From Chitinophaga flava (GTDB taxonomy: Bacteria; Bacteroidota; Bacteroidia; Chitinophagales; Chitinophagaceae): DNA of 64,000 bases. The DNA lies in the NCBI RefSeq assembly GCF_003308995.1, contig NZ_QFFJ01000001.1, positions 3,224,001-3,288,000 of the forward strand. Reading direction: 5' to 3'. The notes under the pieces are model-generated. The model did not search any database. It was not told the origin of the DNA and was given only the letters and a program-made list of their open reading frames with translations. Positions 52,847 to 61,710 of the stretch are shown here, piece by piece. The number at the start of each line of letters is the position of its first letter. Position 1 is the stretch's first letter. The position numbers were made by a program, and so were the translations under genes.

Positions 52847-52863
52847 TAATTTTGCTATCTTTG
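52847..52863 (+). promoter_or_regulatory. Two overlapping -7 elements
   Basis: TAATTTTG (52847-52854) and TATCTTTG (52856-52863), each a full TAnnTTTG match, 18-27 nt before the ATG of the second LprI-like gene. Confidence 0.55.
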
Positions 52864-52880
52864 GCGTTCACACAGCGCCT

Positions 52881-53288
52881 ATGCGAAACCTTATCCTTAT
52901 ACTGGCGGTATTTCTGTGTAGTAATGCATATGCCCAGTCGCGCCAAACGGCCCTGGACTCACTGGAAATCCGTTATCAGCAATGCCTGTCTAAAGGCAGT
53001 AATAGTTACAGCTGTGCGCTTGTTTATTACAAGCAGCTCGACAGCCTTTTGCACAGTACCCTTCAGCGTCTTTATACCCAGATCGATCCGGGCAGGCTAC
53101 GTGCCCTGCAAACCGAGCAGGGAGCATGGGAAGAGAAGCGGGAAGAATATTTCCGTAAGATAGATGAACGGGTAGAAAAGATGCATAAAAGCACCATGAA
53201 CGGGCTTGATGATGACATGATCTCCACTGACAACAAAGCTGCCTATGTAAAAGACAGGGTTACGGCCCTTCTTGATATGCAGATTTAG
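52881..53288 (+). CDS. Second LprI-like secreted protein
   Basis: A 135-residue protein with signal peptide (to about NAYAQ). The mature helical part has the LprI/DUF1311 spacing: YYKQLDSLLHSTLQRLY ... LQTEQGAWEEKREEYFRKI, and two cysteines (C33/C43 area: QQCLSKG, YSCALVY). It is more diverged than its neighbour and has a promoter of its own. The C-terminal helix ends VKDRVTALLDM. Confidence 0.65.
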   Translation: MRNLILILAVFLCSNAYAQSRQTALDSLEIRYQQCLSKGSNSYSCALVYYKQLDSLLHSTLQRLYTQIDPGRLRALQTEQGAWEEKREEYFRKIDERVEKMHKSTMNGLDDDMISTDNKAAYVKDRVTALLDMQI

Positions 53289-53303
53289 TTGTATTCCGGC
53301 ATA

Positions 53304-54443
53304 CTACATTCTTTCCTGATGGCGCAACCAGCGTTCCGGCATTTCATTGTTGCTGGCCAGCAGGTAATCGTTGTAAGCACAGGGAACAAACTCCTGATCG
53401 GGTAGTTGCATCCACCAACGGCCGGTACGTTTGCTTTTCAGGAATACGGTTTCTATATCGGAGAAGGCTATATGAAATTCCCAGAAGGAGTCCCGGTCTT
53501 CGAGGAGTGCTTCTTTATTTTTCACAGAACGTCCGTCCATAAAGTACCACATCATCTGCGCAATCTGCCGTGCAGTCAGCTGTTCTTTGTCTTTCTCGGG
53601 GCGATAACCATAGATACCGAAGGAAGACAGGCGGCTGCTCATACCGGCATAACGGGTGAGAGAACAAGCCTCTTCGCCACTGAAGCCGTTGGGAGAGAGG
53701 TGGTTGGCTGGTGCATCTGTATGCCTGATAATATTGATATCGAGGCTGAACATATCGGAATGACGTAACACGGGTTCTGCTTCTTCTATGTTCTCCCGGA
53801 TACGGCCGAGGCGGTAACAGTCGAAACGCAGTTTGTCGAGTGTTTCTAACATACGCGGATGTACGAAATAACTCTGGAAACCAAGATGATTATAATGACG
53901 GAGATAGTTAGGCTGTTCGGTAAGAATGTCCATCAGGAACCGTTCGCTGCGCAGAGAAGACTCTTCCTGCAGATCGATAAGTGCATCGGCTACCGTAGCT
54001 TCAATAATCAGCTGATGAGCCGCATAGGCCTTATATTGGGGATAGGTAAGATCATGTGAGCCACCCAGTATAATAACGGTTTTATTAGCCTGTACCAATT
54101 CACTAACCACTGTTTTCATGGCGGCATAGGCATCTGCGAGGAAAGCGCCGGAGCGGAGGTTTCCGACATCAGCCAGTTTGATATCACGGTGCCAGTTGTA
54201 CAGGCGGAAAAATTCCCGGCGTATGGCATCGGGGCCTTGGGTACCGGTTTTGCCGGTGGCGCTGCCTCTTTCTTCTCCTACACCCAGCAATACGACATCA
54301 GCAGCATCCAGGTCCGGATGATGGTCTTCTTCATAAGCATCAATAACACCTCCTATCTGGAATGCATCATATTCCAGATCATCATTCAGAAATGCTTTGG
54401 AAACAGGTTGCAAAAAATCCTGCAGGTGCGAAAAATCTGCCAT
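53304..54443 (-). CDS. Arginase-fold protein (formimidoylglutamase-like) with altered metal site
   Basis: A 379-residue ureohydrolase-superfamily protein. The first metal motif is present (ILGGSHDLTYP, ~127). The second, usually DAHxD, reads IIEATVADALID, and the third, usually DxDxxDP, reads SLDINIIRHTDAP. Homologs in Bacteroidota are often labelled formimidoylglutamase; the missing ligands make that reaction doubtful. Start at ATG 54443 (a GTG precedes). It is convergent with the LprI-like gene. Confidence 0.75.
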   Translation of the reverse strand: MADFSHLQDFLQPVSKAFLNDDLEYDAFQIGGVIDAYEEDHHPDLDAADVVLLGVGEERGSATGKTGTQGPDAIRREFFRLYNWHRDIKLADVGNLRSGAFLADAYAAMKTVVSELVQANKTVIILGGSHDLTYPQYKAYAAHQLIIEATVADALIDLQEESSLRSERFLMDILTEQPNYLRHYNHLGFQSYFVHPRMLETLDKLRFDCYRLGRIRENIEEAEPVLRHSDMFSLDINIIRHTDAPANHLSPNGFSGEEACSLTRYAGMSSRLSSFGIYGYRPEKDKEQLTARQIAQMMWYFMDGRSVKNKEALLEDRDSFWEFHIAFSDIETVFLKSKRTGRWWMQLPDQEFVPCAYNDYLLASNNEMPERWLRHQERM

Positions 54444-54563
54444 CACTTATTTGGGTTTGTTTGATGGCAAACGTACAACAAGAATTTAATAAAATACACA
54501 ATGGAGCGATGAGCAGCTGGCATTGGCTACTTTGCGGGAATTGTGATGTGTGACGCGCTACTG

Positions 54564-54812
54564 CTAGTTACGATGGATAATAAACTCAAAAGGTTTATGT
54601 GCTTTGCGGGAAATTGCTTTTTCCAGCGCCGATCGTTTGCTGGTAATTCTGCTTTTGTTGCAATCTACTACTTCCATTACTGCGCACAGATAATCCATTG
54701 TTTCAATTAAAGACAACATCTCACTGATCTGCCTTACTGCAGACTGGATCTGCTGCTCTGTGTACCTATCTTCATGTAGCAGGATTAATAAATCTCTATC
54801 TACCGGTTTCAT
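54564..54812 (-). CDS. Small helical protein of unknown function
   Basis: An 82-residue soluble, helical protein (DRDLLILLHEDRYTEQQIQSA, ISEMLSLIETMDYLCAVMEVV) ending in a basic tail (KRSALEKAISRKAHKPFEFI). I do not recognise a family. It is monocistronic on the minus strand. Confidence 0.5.
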   Translation of the reverse strand: MKPVDRDLLILLHEDRYTEQQIQSAVRQISEMLSLIETMDYLCAVMEVVDCNKSRITSKRSALEKAISRKAHKPFEFIIHRN

Positions 54813-55157
54813 GAAAAAAATTTTGACTGTTCCCCGAAATATTGTTTGGCTAGGTTTTCATGGGATAATCCAAAAAGATAAGGTAAAAATCGTTTTCAAT
54901 GTTTGGTGTCAGTGAGTCTTTAATGCATTCGTTTTTTGTTCATAGTGGGACAACCGCAATCATTTTTCTTAAACACTTTGCAACCTGTCATCGTTAAACT
55001 TCCACACAGAAAAAAGATCACCATCCATTTGAGCCTTTTCATATTGCTAATTAATATACTTCCAGTTAAATATAAATCCTTCCCTCTAAGAGTTTACCTT
55101 TTCTTAACAATCACCCTTTGTAATTTAAGCTAAATTCGCAAAAAAAATCCAATTTAT
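54813..55157. other. Intergenic stretch containing one tiny gene
   Basis: About 345 bp between the small helical gene and the glycosyltransferase. It holds the tiny lipoprotein gene at 54920-55042 on the minus strand; the rest is AT-rich, with a possible -7 box (TAAATTCG at 55131-55138) for the glycosyltransferase. Confidence 0.5.
54920..55042 (-). CDS. Tiny lipoprotein with CGCP motif
   Basis: A 40-residue product beginning MKRLKWMVIFFLCGSLTMTG, then the lipobox Cys at 21 (TGC) and KVFKKNDCGCPTMNKKRMH. The charged-hydrophobic signal, lipobox and short tail make a convincing coding sequence. Similar tiny lipoproteins with a CGCP tail occur in Bacteroidota genomes to my knowledge, but the function is unknown. 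Confidence 0.55.
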   Translation of the reverse strand: MKRLKWMVIFFLCGSLTMTGCKVFKKNDCGCPTMNKKRMH

Positions 55158-56255
55158 TTGTCCACAATCCTGCCTCCCGTAAAAATTTTAATCGTGCCGC
55201 TGGACTGGGGCCTCGGACACGCCACCCGCGATATTCCGCTCATCTATGAAATGCTTAACGCAGGCGCGCAGATTTTTATTGCCGCCGAAGGCAAGCATGC
55301 CGCATTGTTAAAACAGGAATTTCCGGAAATCACCATTTTACCGCTCCCTGGCTACCGCATTCAATATGCACAGAAAGGCAAGTTCTTCGGAATCAAGATC
55401 ATACAACAAATTCCAAAGATCGTTAGCGCAATAAAATATGAACAACGCTGGCTGAATAAAGTGGTAAAAGAATATCAGATCAGCGCCGTTATTTCCGACA
55501 ACCGTTTCGGCCTCTACCACAAGGAAATTCCCACCGTTTTCATCACACACCAGTTGCTGATCAAAACACCTTTTGGCGGCTGGATAGAAAGGACCCTGCA
55601 GAAACTCAACTATAGCTTTATCCGTAAATACAGCGCCTGCTGGATCCCTGATTTTGCCGGCAACAATAACCTTTCCGGTGAACTGGCCCATCCTGCGCAA
55701 CTCCCTTCCAACACTACCTATATCGGCTGTCTGAGCCGCTTTGAGCCTCGCACAGACATCGAAAAAAAATACGACCTGCTGGTACTCATCTCCGGCCCCG
55801 AGCCTCAACGCTCCAACCTGGAGAAACTGGTGCTCGACCAGGTGAAAACACACTCCCTCAAAGCACTGATCGTCAGCGGAAAACCAGGCACACCCTACCA
55901 TGAAGAGGTAGCGCCCGGTGTTACCCACGTAAACCATCTGAACGCCAAAGAGTTAAACGAAGCCATGCTGGCCTCCGATATGGTTTTGAGCCGTTCCGGC
56001 TATACTACGCTCATGGACCTGGCAAAGCTCAACAAAAGAGCCATCCTCGTTCCCACTCCCGGCCAGTCAGAACAGGTATACCTCGGCGAATACCTGATGG
56101 AAAAAGGTTATTTCTATTCCATTCCTCAGGAGCAATTTGATCTTAAAACTGCGCTCGACGAAGCAGCCCGCTTTCCTTTCAAATCATTCCACCACGATCA
56201 GGACATGTATCTGTACAAGAATGTGGTAAAGAATTTCATCAAAACACTACTTTGA
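55158..56255 (+). CDS. Glycosyltransferase (MurG/GT28-like fold)
   Basis: A 365-residue GT-B type enzyme. The N-terminal VPLDWGLGHATRDIPL (GxGH-type glycine motif) and the C-terminal LSRSGYTTLMDLAKLNKRA, followed by PTPGQSEQVYLGEYL, match the nucleotide-sugar-binding region of GT28/MGT-like transferases. No signal or membrane span is seen. The start is uncertain: no ATG precedes the first conserved residues, so a TTG at 55158 is used. Acceptor unknown. Confidence 0.75.
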   Translation: MSTILPPVKILIVPLDWGLGHATRDIPLIYEMLNAGAQIFIAAEGKHAALLKQEFPEITILPLPGYRIQYAQKGKFFGIKIIQQIPKIVSAIKYEQRWLNKVVKEYQISAVISDNRFGLYHKEIPTVFITHQLLIKTPFGGWIERTLQKLNYSFIRKYSACWIPDFAGNNNLSGELAHPAQLPSNTTYIGCLSRFEPRTDIEKKYDLLVLISGPEPQRSNLEKLVLDQVKTHSLKALIVSGKPGTPYHEEVAPGVTHVNHLNAKELNEAMLASDMVLSRSGYTTLMDLAKLNKRAILVPTPGQSEQVYLGEYLMEKGYFYSIPQEQFDLKTALDEAARFPFKSFHHDQDMYLYKNVVKNFIKTLL

Positions 56256-56259
56256 TTAA

Positions 56260-56318
56260 TTGATGAATGCTGATGCCCCTGATGAGCGAAAACTAACATC
56301 AGCATCAGCATTCATCAA
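56260..56318. terminator. Bidirectional terminator, ATCAGCATTCATCA family
   Basis: TTGATGAATGCTGATGC (56260-56276) and its perfect complement (56302-56318), 17-bp stem, between the convergent glycosyltransferase and ArsC-like genes. The arm word recurs at 42190-42205 and near 61505. Confidence 0.75.
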
Positions 56319-56329
56319 ATAAATCACCG

Positions 56330-56659
56330 TTACATTTGTTTAACCTCAGACCCTATATAAATCCTTCCTGCAGTAACGCCCACGGGGCGTTTCAGAAAAG
56401 AATATTCCTGTAGAATCAGATCGCGGTAATCATGTTCGGTGAGTGTCTTCTCATGAAGACCCATCGGCCGGTATTGTTGTGATCTGCGGCTGAACAGGGC
56501 TTCATAGCTTCCTGCGAGAGCATGCATCTCTTCGAGCTGCTCCGGTGTAATTTTTTCTTTTTTGATGTCCTGTAGTGCAATTCCTCTTTCTTTTGCCTTG
56601 ATTTCTTCAAGGATCTTTTTACAGGTACTGCAGGTGGACAAATGATATATCTTGCTCAT
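56330..56659 (-). CDS. ArsC/Spx-family thioredoxin-like protein
   Basis: A 109-residue protein with the ArsC/Spx fold: YHLSTCSTCKKILEEI (CxxC, residues ~9-12) and ITPEQLEEMHALAG, then YRPMGL and LKRPVGV. Arsenate reductases use the first Cys; Spx regulators use the CxxC. No arsenic genes are adjacent, so I keep the broad family call. It is convergent with the glycosyltransferase. Confidence 0.82.
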   Translation of the reverse strand: MSKIYHLSTCSTCKKILEEIKAKERGIALQDIKKEKITPEQLEEMHALAGSYEALFSRRSQQYRPMGLHEKTLTEHDYRDLILQEYSFLKRPVGVTAGRIYIGSEVKQM

Positions 56660-56716
56660 ATGCTACTTATTTCCAGGTTAAAATTACATTGCTGCGTGTA
56701 TATTGTGGTACTATCT

Positions 56717-56724
56717 TAATTTTG
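56717..56724 (+). promoter_or_regulatory. -7 promoter element for polA
   Basis: TAATTTTG, exact TAnnTTTG match, 30 nt before the ATG at 56755; no well-spaced -33 TTG was found. Confidence 0.45.
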
Positions 56725-56754
56725 TGCATCAAATTAATTCTTGTAGGTTTAGTA

Positions 56755-59577
56755 ATGCAAAAGAAATTATTTTTACTGGATGCCATGGCGCTGATTTACA
56801 GGGCATATTATGCACTGATCAGAAATCCAAGGCTCACCAGCACCGGACGTAATACTAATGCGCAGTTTGGATTCACCACTACGTTGCTGGATCTTATCAA
56901 TAAGGAGAAACCGACCCATCTGGCTGTTGCTTTTGATACACATGCGCCCACAGAACGCCATACTACTTTTACCGATTATAAAGCCAACCGTGAAGATGCG
57001 CCTGAAGATCTGCTGGATGCCCTCCCTGATATCAAACGAATCATCGAAGGGTTCAATATTCCGGTGGTGGAACTGGATGGCTATGAAGCCGATGACGTGA
57101 TCGGAACACTTGCCTGGCAGGCCGCAGACGCCGGTTACACGGTGTATATGGTGACACCCGATAAAGACTACGGGCAGCTGGTAAAAGACAACGTTTTCAT
57201 CTACAAACCGCCGTACATGGGTAGTAAGGAAGAAATCCTGGGCCCTAAAGAAGTGTGCGAAAAGTGGCAGATCAAAGATGTACACCAGGTAATTGATATC
57301 CTGGGCCTGATGGGTGATGCGGTGGATAATATCCCCGGTATCGCCGGCGTTGGTGAAAAAACAGCTATGAAGCTGCTGGCACAGTACGAAACACTCGAGA
57401 ATGTGCTGGCCAATGCGGATGCCATCGGCGGTAAAATGGCGGAAAAAATCAAGGCAGGCCGTGAAAACGCCCTGATGTCCAAAGAACTGGCCACTATCAT
57501 CACCGATGTACCGGTAACATTTCATGAAGAAGATTTTAGCCTGTCGGATATAGACAAAGAAAAACTGTCGGAAATATTTACAGAACTGGAGTTCAAAAGC
57601 CTCGGCAAAAGAGTGCTGGGTGACAACTTCGCCTTCGCCGGCAGCGCCCCCGAACCCAAAGCCAAAGCTAAAGTGGTGCAAACCGACCTCTTCGGTCAGC
57701 CAGTGGAAACAGCCGTGGCTGAAGCCGAAGAAACCATCGAAGCCACCACTTTCCTCGCTCCGGACAAAAATATCCACAATACGCCCCACGACTATGTGCT
57801 GATAGACACACCGGAAAAAAGAGCCGAATTACTGGCTTCCCTGCTGCAACAGCAGGAAGTGGCCTTTGATACGGAAACCACCGGTACCGACGCCAACGAG
57901 GCCGACATTGTAGGTATGAGTTTTTCCTACAAAAAAGGCGCCGCTTACTACATTCCCATGCCTGCCAGCCATGAGGCTGCCAAGGCTATCCTGCACGAGT
58001 TCCAGCCACTCTTTCAGCACCCGTCCATCACACTGGTAGGCCAGAATATCAAATACGATATGCTGGTACTCAAATGGTACGGACTGGATGTTACCACCAC
58101 ACTTTTTGATACCATGCTCGCCCATTACCTCGTTGAGCCGGAAGGCCGCAGGAGCATGGACGCGCTGAGTGCACAATACCTTCAATACGAGCCTGTTCCC
58201 ATCGAATCCCTGATCGGTAAAAAAGGGAAGGGACAAGGTAGCATGCGGGACGTGGAAGTGGAAAAAATAAAGGAATACGCTTCAGAAGATGCTGATATCA
58301 CCTTACAGCTGAAACATACCTTCGCGCCAATGCTGCCACAGAAAAGCGTGGAAAAAGTTTTTTACGATGTGGAAAACCCACTCGTGAAAGTACTGACAGA
58401 CATGGAGTATGAAGGCATTGCCATCGATACTGCAGCACTGGCCGACTATTCCCGCGAACTGGAAACAGAAATAAAACGTGCAGAAGAAAGCGTGTATGAA
58501 CAAGCCGGCGTAAGATTCAAACTGGCATCTCCCAAACAATTGGGTGAGGTGCTGTTTGAAAAATTACAGCTGGACCCGAAAGCCAAAAAAACCAGAACCG
58601 GACAGTATGCCACCGGAGAAGACGTGCTGCAGAAGCTTTCCAGCAAACATAAGATCGTAGAAGACATCCTGATCTTCCGTGAGCTCAGCAAGCTGAAGTC
58701 TACTTACGTAGATGCGTTACCGTTAATGATCAACAAACGGACTAACCGTGTACATACTTCCTATAATCAGGCTGTAGCGGTAACCGGACGTCTCAGTTCC
58801 AACAACCCGAACCTGCAGAATATTCCTATCCGCACCGACCGCGGCCGGGAAGTGAGGAAAGCTTTTGTGCCCCGCAGTGAAGATTATGTGCTGCTGTCTG
58901 CCGACTATTCACAGATAGAGCTGCGCATCATCGCGGCTATCAGTGAAGACACACAGATGATCGATGCTTTCCGTAAAGGGATAGACATTCACGCAGCTAC
59001 CGCCGCCAGGGTGTACAATGTGCCCCTGGAAGAAGTAACTTCCGAAATGCGTCGCAACGCCAAAAGCGTCAACTTCGGTATCATTTACGGCGTGAGTGCT
59101 TTCGGGCTGTCAGAAAATCTGGGCATTGCCAGAAGTGAAGCCAAAACACTGATCGATAACTATTTCGCACAGTATCCGTCCATTAAAAAATATATGGACG
59201 ATCAGATACAGTTTGCACAAACTAACGGTTACGTACAAACGATGTTGGGCAGAAAAAGATGGCTGAAAGACATCAACTCTTCCAATGCAGTAGTACGTGG
59301 TTATGCAGAAAGGAATGCGATCAACATGCCCATACAAGGTACGGCCGCTGATATGATCAAACTGGCCATGATCGCAATTCACAAGGCGTTTAAAGAGAGA
59401 AAGCTGCAATCAAAAATGATCCTGCAGGTGCATGACGAATTGGTATTTGACGCCCATCGTTCCGAACTCGACATCATTAAACCCCTGATAATGGAATGCA
59501 TGAAAAATGCATTACCATTGGCCGTTCCTGTTGAAGCAGAAATGGGAACCGGTCAAAACTGGCTGCAGGCCCACTAA
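56755..59577 (+). CDS. polA: DNA polymerase I
   Basis: A 940-residue enzyme with all three domains: 5' nuclease (~1-290; LFLLDAMALIYRAYY, YEADDVIGTL, IPGIAGVGEKTAMKLL), 3'-5' exonuclease (~350-540; VAFDTETTG, QNIKYDMLVLK, YASEDADITLQL, with its acidic residues kept, so proofreading is likely active), and polymerase (~560-940; motif A SADYSQIELRI, motif B RRNAKSVNFGIIYG, motif C QVHDELVFD). Start at MQKKLFLL fits the family. It fills gaps in repair and Okazaki fragment processing. Confidence 0.97.
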   Translation: MQKKLFLLDAMALIYRAYYALIRNPRLTSTGRNTNAQFGFTTTLLDLINKEKPTHLAVAFDTHAPTERHTTFTDYKANREDAPEDLLDALPDIKRIIEGFNIPVVELDGYEADDVIGTLAWQAADAGYTVYMVTPDKDYGQLVKDNVFIYKPPYMGSKEEILGPKEVCEKWQIKDVHQVIDILGLMGDAVDNIPGIAGVGEKTAMKLLAQYETLENVLANADAIGGKMAEKIKAGRENALMSKELATIITDVPVTFHEEDFSLSDIDKEKLSEIFTELEFKSLGKRVLGDNFAFAGSAPEPKAKAKVVQTDLFGQPVETAVAEAEETIEATTFLAPDKNIHNTPHDYVLIDTPEKRAELLASLLQQQEVAFDTETTGTDANEADIVGMSFSYKKGAAYYIPMPASHEAAKAILHEFQPLFQHPSITLVGQNIKYDMLVLKWYGLDVTTTLFDTMLAHYLVEPEGRRSMDALSAQYLQYEPVPIESLIGKKGKGQGSMRDVEVEKIKEYASEDADITLQLKHTFAPMLPQKSVEKVFYDVENPLVKVLTDMEYEGIAIDTAALADYSRELETEIKRAEESVYEQAGVRFKLASPKQLGEVLFEKLQLDPKAKKTRTGQYATGEDVLQKLSSKHKIVEDILIFRELSKLKSTYVDALPLMINKRTNRVHTSYNQAVAVTGRLSSNNPNLQNIPIRTDRGREVRKAFVPRSEDYVLLSADYSQIELRIIAAISEDTQMIDAFRKGIDIHAATAARVYNVPLEEVTSEMRRNAKSVNFGIIYGVSAFGLSENLGIARSEAKTLIDNYFAQYPSIKKYMDDQIQFAQTNGYVQTMLGRKRWLKDINSSNAVVRGYAERNAINMPIQGTAADMIKLAMIAIHKAFKERKLQSKMILQVHDELVFDAHRSELDIIKPLIMECMKNALPLAVPVEAEMGTGQNWLQAH

Positions 59578-59596
59578 TAAAACGGCATTCCTGCGA

Positions 59597-59667
59597 TGAA
59601 CAGTAAAGTACAAGCAGACGGTCTATATAGCTGACTATTAAGGCTTTCTGCTTGTATTCGTTGTTCA
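59597..59667 (+). terminator. Likely terminator of polA
   Basis: An interrupted inverted repeat (TGAACA...TACAAGCAGA at 59597-59617 with TCTGCTTGTA...TGTTCA at 59647-59667) starts 20 bp after the polA stop. No strong U-run. Confidence 0.45.
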
Positions 59668-59732
59668 TTTCTGCAGATGCGCAATTTTGATAACCTCTTG
59701 TATTTCCCAAAACAGTTTACTAGTTTCAGAGC

Positions 59733-60257
59733 ATGATCCAAACTCCCCGACTACAATTGTTGCCTTGCACATTGCAGCATTTTGAGTCGCTATTACAAGG
59801 CAATGATACACTCGCCGATCTTCTGGGTATCACCGTTCCGGAAGGTTGGACCGAATATCCCGAAATGGTGCTGGTAGCATATGACAAATTACGCAATGAC
59901 CCATCCATGCTGGGATGGTTTTTTTACCTGGTTATTCACCGGGAAGATAAACGCCTGATCGGCGCCGGTGGCTTTAAGGGCAAGCCCAACCATCAGGGTA
60001 TTGTGGAGATGGGGTATGAAATATCCCAGGACTACCGTGAACAGGGGCTGGGCTCCGAAATGGCCCAGGCACTTGTCCGCTTCGCTTTTGGCCACTCTTA
60101 CGTACAAAAAGTTATTGCCCATACCGAAGAAGAATACAATGCTTCCGTTAAGATATTACAAAAAGCAGGAATGCGATTTGTTGGCACTGTTAAAAACAAG
60201 GAAAATGAAGATCTCTGGGAATGGGAAATTACCAGAGGACAATATCAGGAACAATAA
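59733..60257 (+). CDS. GNAT acetyltransferase
   Basis: A 174-residue acetyltransferase. It has QTPRLQLLPC at the start, GFKGKPNHQGIVEMGYEI, then the acetyl-CoA segment REQGLGSEMAQALVRFAF and the C-terminal NASVKILQKAGMRFVG. This is the RimJ-like pattern; substrate unknown. It follows polA on the same strand after 155 bp with a possible terminator between. Confidence 0.85.
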   Translation: MIQTPRLQLLPCTLQHFESLLQGNDTLADLLGITVPEGWTEYPEMVLVAYDKLRNDPSMLGWFFYLVIHREDKRLIGAGGFKGKPNHQGIVEMGYEISQDYREQGLGSEMAQALVRFAFGHSYVQKVIAHTEEEYNASVKILQKAGMRFVGTVKNKENEDLWEWEITRGQYQEQ

Positions 60258-60325
60258 AAACGGTGTGATGCTGTAGCAGGCTTCCGTTCATCCATCTTTT
60301 CTCAGGATGAATACCTCCTTTCCCT

Positions 60326-60333
60326 TATTTTTG
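60326..60333 (+). promoter_or_regulatory. -7 promoter element for the C1 peptidase
   Basis: TATTTTTG, exact TAnnTTTG match, 29 nt before the ATG. Confidence 0.5.
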
Positions 60334-60362
60334 GCCCTTGTCTAAAAAACCTGTCTTAACTC

Positions 60363-61505
60363 ATGAAGAAATGGATGATTAGTGCAGCTATGCTTTGCAG
60401 CACCGCAGCATTTGCACAAACCAGCACCAATGTGGAGGGTAGCCGCTACCAGTTTACCGTTATTAAAAATATGGATGCAGGAGATGTACAGAACCAGGGT
60501 CGCACCGGTACCTGCTGGTCTTTCTCCGGCCTGTCCTTTTTTGAGTCTGAACTGCTCCGTAATGGTAAAGGCAAAGGCCTTAACCTGAGCGAAATGTTCG
60601 TTGTACGTAAAATGTACCCGCTGAAAGCCATCAACTATGTAAGGATGCATGGTAAAGCCAACTTCGGTGAAGGCGGTGGTTTCCCCGACGATCTGCTCTG
60701 CCTGCGTGAATACGGCCTCGTACCACAAAGCGCTTACGATGGCAACAAAGGTAAAATGTACAACCACGCCGAAATGGAAGGTCTACTGGAAGGTCTGACC
60801 AAAACCATCGGCAATGCCAATGGCACCATCAACCCCGACTGGAAAAAAGCTTTTGATGGCGTGCTGAACGGCTACATGGGCGAAGCTCCTGAGAAATTCA
60901 CCTATAACGGTAAATCCTATACGCCGCAGTCCTTTGCTAAAGAACTGGGCCTCAATGCTGATGATTATGTCCTGATCTCTTCCTTCACCCACCACCCGTA
61001 CAACTCACAGTTTGTACTGGAAGTGCCAGACAACTGGAACTGGGAAAAAGTTTACAACGTAACCCTCGACGATTTCACCCGTATCGCGGAAACAGCCGTT
61101 ACCAACGGTTATACCCTCGCCTGGGCTGCTGACGTAAGCGAAAAAGGCTTCAACTTCAAAGATGGACTGGCCATCGTTCCAGAGAAAGACTGGTCTGATA
61201 TGTCTGCTGAAGAAAAGAAAAACCTGTTCCTCCAGCCAGGAACAGAAAAAACTATCACCCCCGAAGTACGCCAGCTGGCCTTCGATAACTACGAAACACA
61301 GGACGACCACGGCATGCACATCGTAGGCATCGTAAAAGATCAGAACGGCAACAAATACTTCCGCGTGAAAAACTCCTGGGGCACCGACAACTTCGGCCAG
61401 GGATACTTCTACGCTTCTATGCCTTACTTCGCCTACAAAACCACTTGCTTTATGGTTAACAAAAAAGCACTGCCGGCTGATATCGCGAAGAAGCTGAAAC
61501 TGTGA
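60363..61505 (+). CDS. Secreted C1-family cysteine peptidase (bleomycin hydrolase-like)
   Basis: A 380-residue papain-fold aminopeptidase (PepC/bleomycin hydrolase type). It has a signal peptide (to about AAFAQ), the catalytic Cys in QGRTGTCWSFSGLS (~55), catalytic His in DDHGMHIVGIV (~318), and Asn in FRVKNSWG. Cytosolic family members lack a signal, so this is an exported form. Its terminator follows closely. Confidence 0.9.
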   Translation: MKKWMISAAMLCSTAAFAQTSTNVEGSRYQFTVIKNMDAGDVQNQGRTGTCWSFSGLSFFESELLRNGKGKGLNLSEMFVVRKMYPLKAINYVRMHGKANFGEGGGFPDDLLCLREYGLVPQSAYDGNKGKMYNHAEMEGLLEGLTKTIGNANGTINPDWKKAFDGVLNGYMGEAPEKFTYNGKSYTPQSFAKELGLNADDYVLISSFTHHPYNSQFVLEVPDNWNWEKVYNVTLDDFTRIAETAVTNGYTLAWAADVSEKGFNFKDGLAIVPEKDWSDMSAEEKKNLFLQPGTEKTITPEVRQLAFDNYETQDDHGMHIVGIVKDQNGNKYFRVKNSWGTDNFGQGYFYASMPYFAYKTTCFMVNKKALPADIAKKLKL

Positions 61506-61569
61506 TGAATACTGATGCCGCTGATTCTCCTGATGAATGAAGATGTAAGCGGATGATTATATTTTTAGA

Positions 61570-61616
61570 AAAAACAAAGCCCACATTGATTTTACGTCAA
61601 TGTGGGCTTTGTTTTT
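61570..61616 (+). terminator. Terminator of the C1 peptidase
   Basis: A perfect 20-bp stem with core AACAAAGCCCACATTGA / TCAATGTGGGCTTTGTT, 7-nt loop and U-run. It lies 65 bp past the stop. Confidence 0.92.
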
Positions 61617-61710
61617 AAGATGACTTTTTATTTAATTGCTTTTGTCAAATATATTTATTTGACGGAGTCAAGCATTTGTTTTTAACTGTTTATTTTTTAA
61701 TGTGTTGGAT

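Noticed and set aside
54936..55133. 65-codon plus-strand frame.
   Set aside because: Overlaps the tiny lipoprotein gene on the other strand, which has the better signal-peptide and lipobox evidence.
56773..57789. Long open frame on the minus strand inside polA (338 codons).
   Set aside because: It lies fully opposite the conserved polA nuclease domain, has no recognisable domain, and is a product of codon bias.
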